DNA of 64,000 nucleotides from a virus: the IMG/VR virus record IMGVR_UViG_3300042453_001086, positions 1-64,000 of that record, one strand, 5' to 3'. The translations under genes were made by a program, and so were the position numbers. The notes under the pieces are model-generated. The model saw only the letters and a list, made by a program, of their open reading frames with translations. It did no database searches and was not told where the DNA came from. Positions 13,488 through 19,075 of this stretch are shown in pieces; position 1 is the stretch's first letter; each line of letters begins with the position of its first letter.

Positions 13488-13617
13488 TAGAGGCTTGACC
13501 GCGTAAGCAGTCTGTTTGAGCATATCATGCCCGTGCCAATCTCGGACTAGGCTAACTTTGTACTACCTGGCCAGATAGTTGGCGTCTTTCTAGGCTATCT
13601 GCCTAACGACTACCAAT
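13488..13617 (-). ncRNA. Structured spacer RNA, copy 1
   Basis: Immediately 3' of tRNA-Leu, the minus strand forms an outer TTGG/CCAA, a middle GTC/GAC and an inner TAGGC/GCCTA stem, followed by other hairpins (CTATCTGG with CCAGGTAG; GACTG with CGGTC). The first 29 bases match copy 2 (16271-16299) except for one position. The pairing partner of that position has changed in step (GTC/GAC here, CTC/GAG there). T4 encodes stable RNAs of unknown function in its tRNA cluster, a possible analogy. Confidence 0.5.
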
Positions 13618-13698
13618 GTCGCTGAGAGGACTTGAACCTCCACGAGTTACCTCACTGGAACCTAAACCCAGCGCGTCTACCAATTCCGCCACAGCGAC
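13618..13698 (-). tRNA. tRNA-Leu (TAG)
   Basis: 81 bases with a long variable arm; acceptor GTCGCTG/CAGCGAC; anticodon loop TTTAGGT giving TAG. Confidence 0.94.
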
Positions 13699-13703
13699 GT
13701 GGG

Positions 13704-13776
13704 GGCGGGAGTGGGATTTGAACCCACGACCTGCGGCTTATGAGACCGCTGAACTACCAGACTGTTCCATCCCGCG
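13704..13776 (-). tRNA. Initiator tRNA-fMet (CAT)
   Basis: The acceptor is CGCGGGA with TCCCGCC, so position 1 (C) cannot pair with position 72 (C), the hallmark of bacterial initiator tRNAs. The D-arm sequence GGAACAGTCTGGTAGTTC also resembles bacterial fMet. Anticodon loop CTCATAA. It is the first gene behind the cluster promoter. Confidence 0.9.
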
Positions 13777-13787
13777 TTAACCATCAT

Positions 13788-13816
13788 ATTATACCCGAGA
13801 GGGTGGGGGATGTCAA
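13788..13816 (-). promoter_or_regulatory. Consensus promoter of main tRNA cluster
   Basis: TTGACA (13811-13816), 17 bases, TATAAT (13788-13793) on the minus strand. The -35 box lies in the loop of a GGGGG/CCCCC hairpin (13805-13821). Confidence 0.85.
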
Positions 13817-13835
13817 CCCCCCGTTGCTCGGCTCG

Positions 13836-13924
13836 CCACTTGCCCTTTGACTGGAGGCAAGAAACCAGGCGGGAGAGAGTCCCATCCGCACCACTTGTTT
13901 TTTAATGGGAAAACAAGAAACCAG
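13836..13924. repeat. Two tandem hairpin elements in non-coding DNA
   Basis: Copies at 13836-13868 and 13891-13924 share CCACTTG...CAAGAAACCAG with a 55-base period. The stems differ in sequence but both pair (CTTGCC/GGCAAG in one, CTTGTTTT/AAAACAAG in the other), so structure is kept while sequence changes. The stretch 13817-14016 has no credible gene. Strand of expression is unknown. Confidence 0.5.
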
Positions 13925-14016
13925 AAGGGGGTTCACCCGACCAGGGCGCTTTTTATGTCATCCCGAGACAAGTAGGGTCATTGACTCCACCAGTGCTGTT
14001 ATAGACCATCCGTGTC

Positions 14017-14325
14017 TTATTTATTTGCAGGTACAAATGAGGTTTTATTGTCCCATTTGAATGGAGTGTTATTCATTTCATATTTTACAGAACCATTTGA
14101 TTGAGATTCCTTGGTGATAGAAATGAGACCTTGTGCTGAAGTATTACCTTCTTTAGCAGCTGCCTCAATACGCTCAGCAAACATAGTGTTATCAAGTTCA
14201 ATCAGTGCTTTAGAAATAGCAGAGATTACATAGACACTTTCTTTTTCAGAGAAAGAAAGTGCTGTGCGTAGAGCACATTCTGCCTTTTCTATATGATACT
14301 TAACTCTATCATTCATCTTCTTCAT
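14017..14325 (-). CDS. Hypothetical protein (102 aa)
   Basis: The start at 14325 (MKKMNDRVKYHIEKAECALR) has GGAGGAG three to four bases upstream and overlaps the end of the upstream gene. The longer frame lacks this. The protein is helical, with SEKESVYVISAISKALIELD in the middle and a polar tail ending SFVPANK. No recognised family. Confidence 0.6.
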   Translation of the reverse strand: MKKMNDRVKYHIEKAECALRTALSFSEKESVYVISAISKALIELDNTMFAERIEAAAKEGNTSAQGLISITKESQSNGSVKYEMNNTPFKWDNKTSFVPANK

Positions 14326-14578
14326 CGTCTCCTCCTTTAATGTAGCATGGAACTGTGTCTGGGTCAAGCCATTTGGTGTATTCAAAATCCTCAATCGCTG
14401 TCATAAACTGCATTTCATTATCACAAAGATACATGTCACGGTAGCGACCAGTATACGAATCTACTTTTTGAATACGGCAATCAGGTTTACCATTGATCTC
14501 AAGTGTACCAACCTGTACATATCTATAAGGAAAACGATCAAGGATTGTCTTCACGCGGCTTTGGTTTGTTACACTCAT
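14309..14578 (-). CDS. Hypothetical protein (89 aa)
   Basis: This starts MSVTNQSRVKTILDRFPYRY; mixed alpha/beta with Asp-rich C-terminus (GGDDEEDE). Its N-terminus overlaps the zinc-finger gene by 41 bases in another frame. A promoter-like TTGACA-18-TAAAAT lies just upstream (14609-14638). Function unknown. Confidence 0.6.
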   Translation of the reverse strand: MSVTNQSRVKTILDRFPYRYVQVGTLEINGKPDCRIQKVDSYTGRYRDMYLCDNEMQFMTAIEDFEYTKWLDPDTVPCYIKGGDDEEDE

Positions 14579-14753
14579 TACAGTAGTAGGAGAATCCTGT
14601 GCGAAAGTATTTTACTACTTGGTAGTGGGTGCTGTCAAGGGGTTGCTCGGTGTGGCACTTGGAACAGGTTCTAGTCCCACCACCAGCAGAGGTTTGTGAG
14701 CGTGTTGAGGAACTGCTCATGGTAGACAGTGCGGCTTGGATTAGGTTTACCAT
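14538..14753 (-). CDS. C4 zinc-finger protein (71 aa or shorter)
   Basis: The C-terminal two thirds carry two CxxC knuckles, TCSKCHTEQPLDSTHY and SYYCNECNKPK, about 28 residues apart. This is the arrangement seen in small phage C4 zinc-finger proteins related to HNH accessory domains. The start is uncertain (14753 or 14720; neither has a good ribosome-binding site). It overlaps genes on both sides. A similar protein lies at 61589-61810 next to the terminase. Confidence 0.6.
   Translation of the reverse strand: MVNLIQAALSTMSSSSTRSQTSAGGGTRTCSKCHTEQPLDSTHYQVVKYFRTGFSYYCNECNKPKPREDNP
14609..14638 (-). promoter_or_regulatory. Promoter inside zinc-finger gene
   Basis: TTGACA (14633-14638), 18 bases, TAAAAT (14609-14614), read toward the 89-residue gene at 14309-14578. 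Confidence 0.55.
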
Positions 14754-15243
14754 CTTTCATGTCTTGGAGATACTGTATTATACCACGAACTACTGGGGTG
14801 TCTTGGAAGTATTCGTGCATTCGATAACAATCAAACTTTTCATTGTATTGAATGAAGTCATGTAATGGATCCATGTTACGACGGTAAGCATAGATGAATA
14901 CATCTTCATCTTTGATACCATGTTTGTTGATGATATCTAACGGATAAAACTTTTCTCCATCTTCATCTCTTTCTTCTTTTGTGTCAAACTTAAAGTGAAG
15001 ACCATCGTAATATTTGTTGTGTAACTCTTCATCTGGTGCTACACGAACTCTTTCATTCTCTCTCATAATGTATTCCATACGACCTTTGGCATCTTCGTTA
15101 GTCAAACGGAATACAATGTTGCCGATGTAGTAATGTACAGGACCGCCATAAAGATGGGATGATTCTCTTCTTCTGAATGACAGATGAGTAATCTCAAATC
15201 CACGGTCTTCATCTTCAGTTTCAACTAATCCTTGTGTCAACAT
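14671..15243 (-). CDS. Conserved-looking hypothetical protein (190 aa)
   Basis: A soluble acidic protein starting MLTQGLVETEDEDRG and ending in TNLCWWWD. It has a beta-rich first half (GGPVHYYIGNIVFRLTNED) and a DKEERDEDGE linker. I start it at the ATG at 15243; the frame extends two codons farther to a TTG. It follows the 71-residue gene by coupling. I believe relatives occur in other cyanomyoviruses, but no function is known to me. Confidence 0.7.
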   Translation of the reverse strand: MLTQGLVETEDEDRGFEITHLSFRRRESSHLYGGPVHYYIGNIVFRLTNEDAKGRMEYIMRENERVRVAPDEELHNKYYDGLHFKFDTKEERDEDGEKFYPLDIINKHGIKDEDVFIYAYRRNMDPLHDFIQYNEKFDCYRMHEYFQDTPVVRGIIQYLQDMKDGKPNPSRTVYHEQFLNTLTNLCWWWD

Positions 15244-15245
15244 AA

Positions 15246-15461
15246 TCAATAACGCTCAGGGATTTGATCGTAATCTAATGGATGGTCTTGTTTCTTTTCT
15301 TGCTTACGAAACTTTTTGAGGTCTTCAAACAAGTGTTTGATTTTTTTATATGCCTCATTAGCATCTTGTTTACCTGCCATTTCAGCAGCAATAATATACT
15401 CTACTTTTTTACCGAAGTCAAATAGATGATACTCAAAATCTGTTTGATGTTGATATGACAT
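15246..15461 (-). CDS. Hypothetical helical protein (71 aa)
   Basis: Start MSYQHQTDFEYHLF at 15461 with AGGAGG five bases upstream; the longer frame would run into tRNA-Ile and is rejected. The product is helical and lysine-rich in the C-terminal half (YKKIKHLFEDLKKFRKQEKK). It is cotranscribed with the tRNAs upstream. Confidence 0.65.
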   Translation of the reverse strand: MSYQHQTDFEYHLFDFGKKVEYIIAAEMAGKQDANEAYKKIKHLFEDLKKFRKQEKKQDHPLDYDQIPERY

Positions 15462-15486
15462 TTGACCTCCTTTGTTTTTAGTATAT

Positions 15487-15578
15487 AGGGGTGGAGGGAG
15501 TCGAACCCCCAACCGCGCACTAATCTGGTGCATACAGAAGGTATAAGCTTCTCGCTCTGCCAATTGAGCTACACCCCC
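15487..15578 (-). tRNA. tRNA-Ile (TAT) with extended variable arm
   Basis: Acceptor GGGGGTG/CACCCCT (one G-T), anticodon stem AGAAG/CTTCT with loop CTTATAC giving TAT. Between the anticodon and T stems lie 25 bases with an internal GCAC/GTGC hairpin, as in class II tRNAs, which is not expected for isoleucine. Confidence 0.8.
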
Positions 15579-15582
15579 TTAT

Positions 15583-15654
15583 GGAGAATAGCGGACTCGA
15601 ACCGCTGACATTCGCCTTGCAAAGGCGCTACTCTACCAACTGAGTTAATTCCCC
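15583..15654 (-). tRNA. tRNA-Ala (TGC)
   Basis: Acceptor GGGGAAT/ATTCTCC; anticodon loop TTTGCAA. Its 5' 27 bases overlap the 3' end of the antitoxin-like gene. Confidence 0.93.
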
Positions 15655-15801
15655 CTGTATTCGGGCATAGTTTTCATATGGCATCAGAAGAACATCCCCA
15701 CCATTGGAAGTGGTAATAATAAAACTTTCTTTGTTTAGCATTACATTGTCCATGATTTCATCAAAGTCGTGACAAAAAGTTTCTTCTGTAATCGTTTTCA
15801 T
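15628..15801 (-). CDS. Orphan Phd/YefM-like antitoxin
   Basis: The 57-residue chain MKTITEETFCHDFDEIMDNV continues to SFIITTSNGGDVLLMPYENY. It matches the Phd/YefM antitoxin fold pattern: an initial MKTIT strand, a helix, then the 'FIIT..G..V.LMPYEEY' strand-helix. GGAG lies eight bases upstream of the ATG, and the start overlaps the glutaredoxin stop (ATGA). The 3' end runs into tRNA-Ala. No toxin gene of the Doc, RelE or YoeB kind is adjacent. Confidence 0.7.
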   Translation of the reverse strand: MKTITEETFCHDFDEIMDNVMLNKESFIITTSNGGDVLLMPYENYARIQGELTQLVE

Positions 15802-16070
15802 ACCATACACTCCATGTCTTTTTCTTCTTGTAGGCAACCAATACTGGTTAGATATTCAATAGTTTCAGTGCAACCTCCTACACGATGACCATCAAGGGTA
15901 ACCTGAGGGAATGTTGAACCTTCACCAAACTCATTATAGAATGCTTCTCTGTCAAAGTCAACATCCAGTTTGTACTGTGTGTATTTGACAGTAAAACTAT
16001 CAAGGATAACCTTGAGTTTACGACAATATTCACAGTTATCTCGTGTGTAAATAACCAGTTGCGAAATCAT
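15798..16070 (-). CDS. grx: Second glutaredoxin
   Basis: This 90-residue glutaredoxin has Cys13-Glu-Tyr-Cys16 at the active site and the cis-Pro segment STFPQVTLDGHRVGG. It differs clearly from the CPSC enzyme at 3852-4106, so two redox proteins may serve different partners (for example ribonucleotide reductase and another). It lies between tRNA-Pro and the antitoxin-like gene. Confidence 0.9.
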   Translation of the reverse strand: MISQLVIYTRDNCEYCRKLKVILDSFTVKYTQYKLDVDFDREAFYNEFGEGSTFPQVTLDGHRVGGCTETIEYLTSIGCLQEEKDMECMV

Positions 16071-16092
16071 TAATCTCTCCTAAAAGAAGAAT

Positions 16093-16165
16093 CGGGATGA
16101 CAGGATTCGAACCTGCGACATCTCGCTCCCAAAGCGAGTGCTCTACCAAACTGAGCTACATCCCG
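16093..16165 (-). tRNA. tRNA-Pro (TGG)
   Basis: Perfect acceptor CGGGATG/CATCCCG with the C1-G72 pair typical of proline; anticodon stem CTCGC/GCGAG, loop TTTGGGA. Confidence 0.95.
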
Positions 16166-16301
16166 TGATGGAGTAAGCGTAATATACCTCAAGGGCATAA
16201 CAGAGGCTTACCCTCTATCGTATCACAGCAGACAAGTTTATCTCCAGGCGCTTGTGATAAGTTGGTCTCCTTCTAGGCTATCTGCCTAACGAGTACCAAG
16301 C
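16166..16301 (-). ncRNA. Structured spacer RNA, copy 2
   Basis: Immediately 3' of tRNA-Ser(TGA) and before tRNA-Pro. It begins with the same three-part hairpin as copy 1 (TTGG/CCAA, CTC/GAG, TAGGC/GCCTA), then TATCAC/GTGATA and AGAGG/CCTCT stems. No convincing open frame is present. Confidence 0.5.
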
Positions 16302-16385
16302 GGAAGTGGTAGGATTTGAACCCACGATGGCTTTCACCATGCTTGTTTTCAAGACAAGTGCCTTAAACCACTCGGCCACACTTCC
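16302..16385 (-). tRNA. tRNA-Ser (TGA)
   Basis: 84 bases with long variable arm; acceptor GGAAGTG/CACTTCC; anticodon stem CTTGT/ACAAG, loop CTTGAAA. Confidence 0.95.
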
Positions 16386-16402
16386 ATTTGTTTGACCTCC
16401 AT

Positions 16403-16438
16403 ATTATATAGGAGGTCTGGGGGGTCTGTCAACCCCCC
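16403..16438 (-). promoter_or_regulatory. Fused terminator and promoter
   Basis: A perfect GGGGGGT/ACCCCCC hairpin (16419-16438) follows the SLH gene, and its loop holds the TTGACA (16427-16432) of a promoter with an 18-base spacer and TATAAT (16403-16408). It would serve tRNA-Ser(TGA) and the genes downstream of it. Confidence 0.75.
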
Positions 16439-16445
16439 GTGGTCA

Positions 16446-17300
16446 TCAGAACTTGATGCCCAGACCCGTGGTGAACACAGGAGAGTAAGAACCCGTACCA
16501 ACTTTCTCGGTAGGGAACTTCAGATCAGCAAAACCAATCAGGGAGTTGGTGATGCGACCTTCCAAACCAAGAGCAAGCACAGCAGTGCCAGTGCCTACAG
16601 CAGACTGAGAGTTTGCTTCAACACCGTTGACGAAAGGAACTTGGTAACCAGCAGCGGCATAGATGTTAGCGGCGCTTACACCTGCCTTACGGGCGATGCT
16701 CCAGTCATAGGAGAGCATAGCACCACCAGCAGCACCGATGTTGCTATCAGGACCAGCAACAGCATTGATGTAAGGGCGAACCGATACAGCATTCTGGTTG
16801 CTGAAAGTCTTCACAGCATAGCGAGCTTGGAGAGTACCACCAGAGATGGTGCTGTTGGCAGTCTTACCACCACCGTCAACGCCTTGCTTATTCAGCAGGA
16901 CGCCAAGACCAACGTAGTTACCTACGCCTTGTGCCTTGCGAGCAGCAGCGACCTCAAGGGCGCTCACGCGGGTGTTGGTAGCAGCGATCTCTTTAGCAAA
17001 CTGAGCGCGTAGAGCGGCAGCCAGAGCAGCGTCAGCGGCGCTCTGATACTCGCTGATACGGTCAAGGCAAGCGTTGGTGAGAGCGGCGAGCTCAGCACGG
17101 GAAGCGGGTTGACCAGGCTCAAAAGTGCCATTGGGGTAACCAGCAACACAACCGTAGCGAGAGATCAGGTTAGAGATAGCCTGATACGACCAATCAGTAG
17201 GTTGCACATCTTTCAGTTGAGTCACACTGGTGACTTGTGCCATGGCAGGAGCAGCAATAGAAGCAGCAGCAACGCCAGCAGCAATAAACGAACGAATCAT
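16446..17300 (-). CDS. SLH-domain outer-membrane (porin-like) protein
   Basis: A 284-residue exported protein. Residues 1-21 are a signal peptide (MIRSFIAAGVAAASIAAPAMA, cut before Gln). Residues about 24-80 form one S-layer-homology domain (VQPTDWSYQAISNLISRYGC, then GYPNGTFEPGQPASRAELA). Residues about 85-118 are an Ala-rich coiled coil, and the remainder is Gly-rich beta structure ending in Phe (GLGIKF), as in outer-membrane barrels. This is the architecture of cyanobacterial SomA/SomB porins, but about half their length. Composition is visibly GC-rich and host-like. No obvious ribosome-binding site. A role in altering the infected cell's surface is inference. Confidence 0.85.
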   Translation of the reverse strand: MIRSFIAAGVAAASIAAPAMAQVTSVTQLKDVQPTDWSYQAISNLISRYGCVAGYPNGTFEPGQPASRAELAALTNACLDRISEYQSAADAALAAALRAQFAKEIAATNTRVSALEVAAARKAQGVGNYVGLGVLLNKQGVDGGGKTANSTISGGTLQARYAVKTFSNQNAVSVRPYINAVAGPDSNIGAAGGAMLSYDWSIARKAGVSAANIYAAAGYQVPFVNGVEANSQSAVGTGTAVLALGLEGRITNSLIGFADLKFPTEKVGTGSYSPVFTTGLGIKF

Positions 17301-17346
17301 AATAGTTTCTTAAGATTTAAACGACATGTCATGCCCATAGGGCAAC

Positions 17347-17434
17347 GGAAGTGGTTGGATTTGAACCAACGGATGCCCATAAAGACATCGGCGGTTTAGC
17401 AAACCGCTGCATTAAGCCGCTCTGCCACACTTCC
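17347..17434 (-). tRNA. tRNA-Ser (GCT)
   Basis: 88 bases with long variable arm; anticodon stem GCGGT/ACCGC, loop TTGCTAA. Its 5' base coincides with the last base of the stop codon of the 85-residue gene. Confidence 0.95.
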
Positions 17435-17691
17435 TAGCGGATTTCAAAGTCCAGTTTTCTGGGTATTCTCTTAGTATAACCTGCTACAGGAGGATTGTCA
17501 ACCCTTTTCTCTTTCGGTTTACCGACTCCATCAACAGCAGTAATGTGCGACAAGTCATTGCCACTGATAATAGGCATACCACTTCTATCTAACCTCAGAA
17601 GGGTATGATTATCGCAGCCACATGACTTGCTTTTGTTTGGTTGATATACTTCTAACTCTACGCCACATGCGTTACATCTGATCTTTGCCAT
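17434..17691 (-). CDS. Small zinc-ribbon hypothetical protein (85 aa)
   Basis: Starts MAKIRCNACGVELEVYQPNK with CNAC at 6-9 and a CGC at about 24-26, a short zinc-ribbon-like arrangement. The rest, including ISGNDLSHITAVDGVGKPK and a basic tail, is not diagnostic. A promoter for the downstream tRNA-Ser lies inside its 3' end. Overlaps the upstream gene by 20 bases. Confidence 0.65.
   Translation of the reverse strand: MAKIRCNACGVELEVYQPNKSKSCGCDNHTLLRLDRSGMPIISGNDLSHITAVDGVGKPKEKRVDNPPVAGYTKRIPRKLDFEIR
17473..17501 (-). promoter_or_regulatory. Consensus promoter for tRNA-Ser(GCT)/SLH gene
   Basis: TTGACA (17496-17501), 17 bases, TATACT (17473-17478), embedded in the end of the 85-residue coding region. 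Confidence 0.75.
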
Positions 17692-17902
17692 TTTTTTCTT
17701 TTAACCACTCTGCCATTTCTTTTTGCATTTTTTTAGATTCTCTATCAAGTTGTTGCTTCATATTTCTTGCCATGTTCCACCGAATAAAGTTGATATGCAT
17801 TAACTTTATTCTTAAGTTAATGTACTCTGGTACATTTGGATCCTGCCAGATGATATACACCAGAGCACAGATTAGTATTAAAGAAATATAGTATGTATTC
17901 AT
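17672..17902 (-). CDS. Small membrane-anchored protein (76 aa)
   Basis: MNTYYISLILICALVYIIWQ is an N-terminal membrane helix. A basic, helical cytoplasmic part follows (NMKQQLDRESKKMQKEMAEW). Located between tRNA-Val and the zinc-ribbon gene. Function unknown. Confidence 0.6.
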   Translation of the reverse strand: MNTYYISLILICALVYIIWQDPNVPEYINLRIKLMHINFIRWNMARNMKQQLDRESKKMQKEMAEWLKEKNGKDQM

Positions 17903-17912
17903 AGTTTATATG

Positions 17913-17982
17913 GGCGATACTGGAATCGAACCAGTGACAGCTTGCTTGTAAGGCAAGAGCTCTACCGCTGAGCTAATCGCCC
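17913..17982 (-). tRNA. tRNA-Val (TAC)
   Basis: Acceptor GGGCGAT/ATCGCCC; anticodon stem CTTGC/GCAAG, loop CTTACAA. Confidence 0.95.
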
Positions 17983-17986
17983 TGGC

Positions 17987-18058
17987 GCTTCAGGTTGGAT
18001 TCGAACCAACGGCTAACCGCTTAGAAGGCGGATACTCTGTCCCCTGAGTTACTGAAGC
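17987..18058 (-). tRNA. tRNA-Arg (TCT)
   Basis: Acceptor GCTTCAG/CTGAAGC; anticodon stem TCCGC/GCGGT with loop CTTCTAA. Confidence 0.94.
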
Positions 18059-18066
18059 ATGAAAGT

Positions 18067-18095
18067 ATTATATCACTGCTTAGGGCAGTTGTCAA
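18067..18095 (-). promoter_or_regulatory. Perfect consensus promoter for tRNA-Arg/tRNA-Val
   Basis: TTGACA (18090-18095), 17 bases, TATAAT (18067-18072), overlapping the end of the 142-residue frame. Confidence 0.8.
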
Positions 18096-18474
18096 GCCAT
18101 GGAGCACAGAGTCTCATCGGTGGAGCGAGTGCTTTGCACTCATCACTGTAGCATAATGTTTCGTCATTTGCTTCTTCTATATAGCGAGGTTTATATACTT
18201 GTGCTTTTGATAAACCAGATTGTCTCCAATAATCATCAATAGCATTGGTGACATCTCGTTCTACTCTACGTTTTACTTTGTCAGGGTCTTTAACAATAAC
18301 CCTGTTAATAGTAGTCTGCGGGAAAAACTTTCTTTGAACTTCGTCAAGTAAATCCCAAAGGTTGTTTTCATGTATTCCAGTGCATTGTGAGAGTGCTGCA
18401 ATGATAGAAGATAATACGATACTGGTTGTTATAATAGTTTTGTTAGAGGGCTTACCAAAGTGAAAGTTAAACAT
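18073..18474 (-). CDS. Hypothetical membrane-anchored protein (133 aa)
   Basis: From the ATG at 18474: MFNFHFGKPSNKTIITTSIV, with a single hydrophobic segment (IITTSIVLSSIIAALSQC) near the N-terminus, then a soluble charged domain with several Cys (ETLCYSDECKALA, RLCAPWLDNCPKQ). The Cys-rich tail behind a membrane segment suggests a periplasmic, disulfide-bearing domain. A longer frame begins nine codons upstream. An AATAAATA late box lies 28 bases upstream. Confidence 0.6.
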   Translation of the reverse strand: MFNFHFGKPSNKTIITTSIVLSSIIAALSQCTGIHENNLWDLLDEVQRKFFPQTTINRVIVKDPDKVKRRVERDVTNAIDDYWRQSGLSKAQVYKPRYIEEANDETLCYSDECKALAPPMRLCAPWLDNCPKQ

Positions 18475-18501
18475 AAAGGGGAGGTCTGCAGCACTCCCCA
18501 A

Positions 18502-18509
18502 TATTTATT
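18502..18509 (-). promoter_or_regulatory. Late-promoter box after rlpA-like gene
   Basis: AATAAATA on the minus strand, followed by a GGGGAG/CTCCCC hairpin (18478-18499) before the membrane-protein gene. Confidence 0.4.
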
Positions 18510-18516
18510 CAGTTAT

Positions 18517-18879
18517 TCAAACCCTTGAATAGCAGACGCTGGCAACGCCTTGACTGGGTGAAGCAATAGTTGAGAATGCACCATAAGACAAGTCAAGGTC
18601 TCTCCCACCAACGTAGGGACCGCGATCATTTACGCGCACAATTACCGTCTTACCATTTCGTTGATTTGTAACTCTTAATCTAGTTCCGAAAGGAAGCCAT
18701 TTGTGTGCTACTGATTTGCCATAAGCATTGTATCTTTCGCCGTTTGCAGTCGTCTGCCCATGATATCCATCACCTACTCCATAATGTGATGCGAGGGAAC
18801 ATCCGCTCGCTGCCTTTGCCTGCAGGGGTGCCAATCCTGTAACTGCAATGGCAAGAATTGAAAGTGATTTAAGAAGCAT
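18517..18879 (-). CDS. RlpA-like exported double-psi beta-barrel protein
   Basis: 120 residues from MLLKSLSILAIAVTGLAPLQ: a signal peptide (cut near AKA-A) followed by one RlpA/DPBB domain. Diagnostic segments are CSLASHYGVGDGYHGQTTANG, then LPFGTRLRVTN, and VRVNDRGPYVGGRDLDLS. The VNDRGP and DLS residues are the catalytic-site region of RlpA lytic transglycosylases. It could trim host peptidoglycan in the periplasm during infection or at lysis. An in-frame TTG 16 codons upstream is a poorer start. A consensus promoter is 130 bases upstream. Confidence 0.85.
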   Translation of the reverse strand: MLLKSLSILAIAVTGLAPLQAKAASGCSLASHYGVGDGYHGQTTANGERYNAYGKSVAHKWLPFGTRLRVTNQRNGKTVIVRVNDRGPYVGGRDLDLSYGAFSTIASPSQGVASVCYSRV

Positions 18880-19009
18880 TAATTTTAATAGAACTCTACA
18901 TCCGAATAGAAGGGGGGTATACCACAACCATCTCTGGGGGCACCTTCCTCGGCTCTAAATGTCACTCACGTTATAATAATGAGACTCCTCACAAATGTGA
19001 AGAAATCAT

Positions 19010-19038
19010 AATATAACACGTATTTAGCTTTCTGTCAA
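19010..19038 (-). promoter_or_regulatory. Consensus promoter of rlpA-like gene
   Basis: TTGACA (19033-19038) preceded by GGGGGGC, 17 bases, TATATT (19010-19015). The transcript would have a leader of about 120 bases without an evident gene. Confidence 0.75.
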
Positions 19039-19046
19039 GCCCCCCT

Positions 19047-19054
19047 CATAAATA
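19047..19054 (+). promoter_or_regulatory. Late promoter of basic-peptide operon
   Basis: CATAAATA on the plus strand, 22 bases before the ATG of the 34-residue gene. Confidence 0.5.
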
Positions 19055-19075
19055 TAGTGTATCGGTATACCGAAT

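Noticed and set aside
16392-17012. Plus-strand open frame of 206 codons
   Set aside because: Shadow of the SLH gene; GC-rich DNA leaves long antisense frames.
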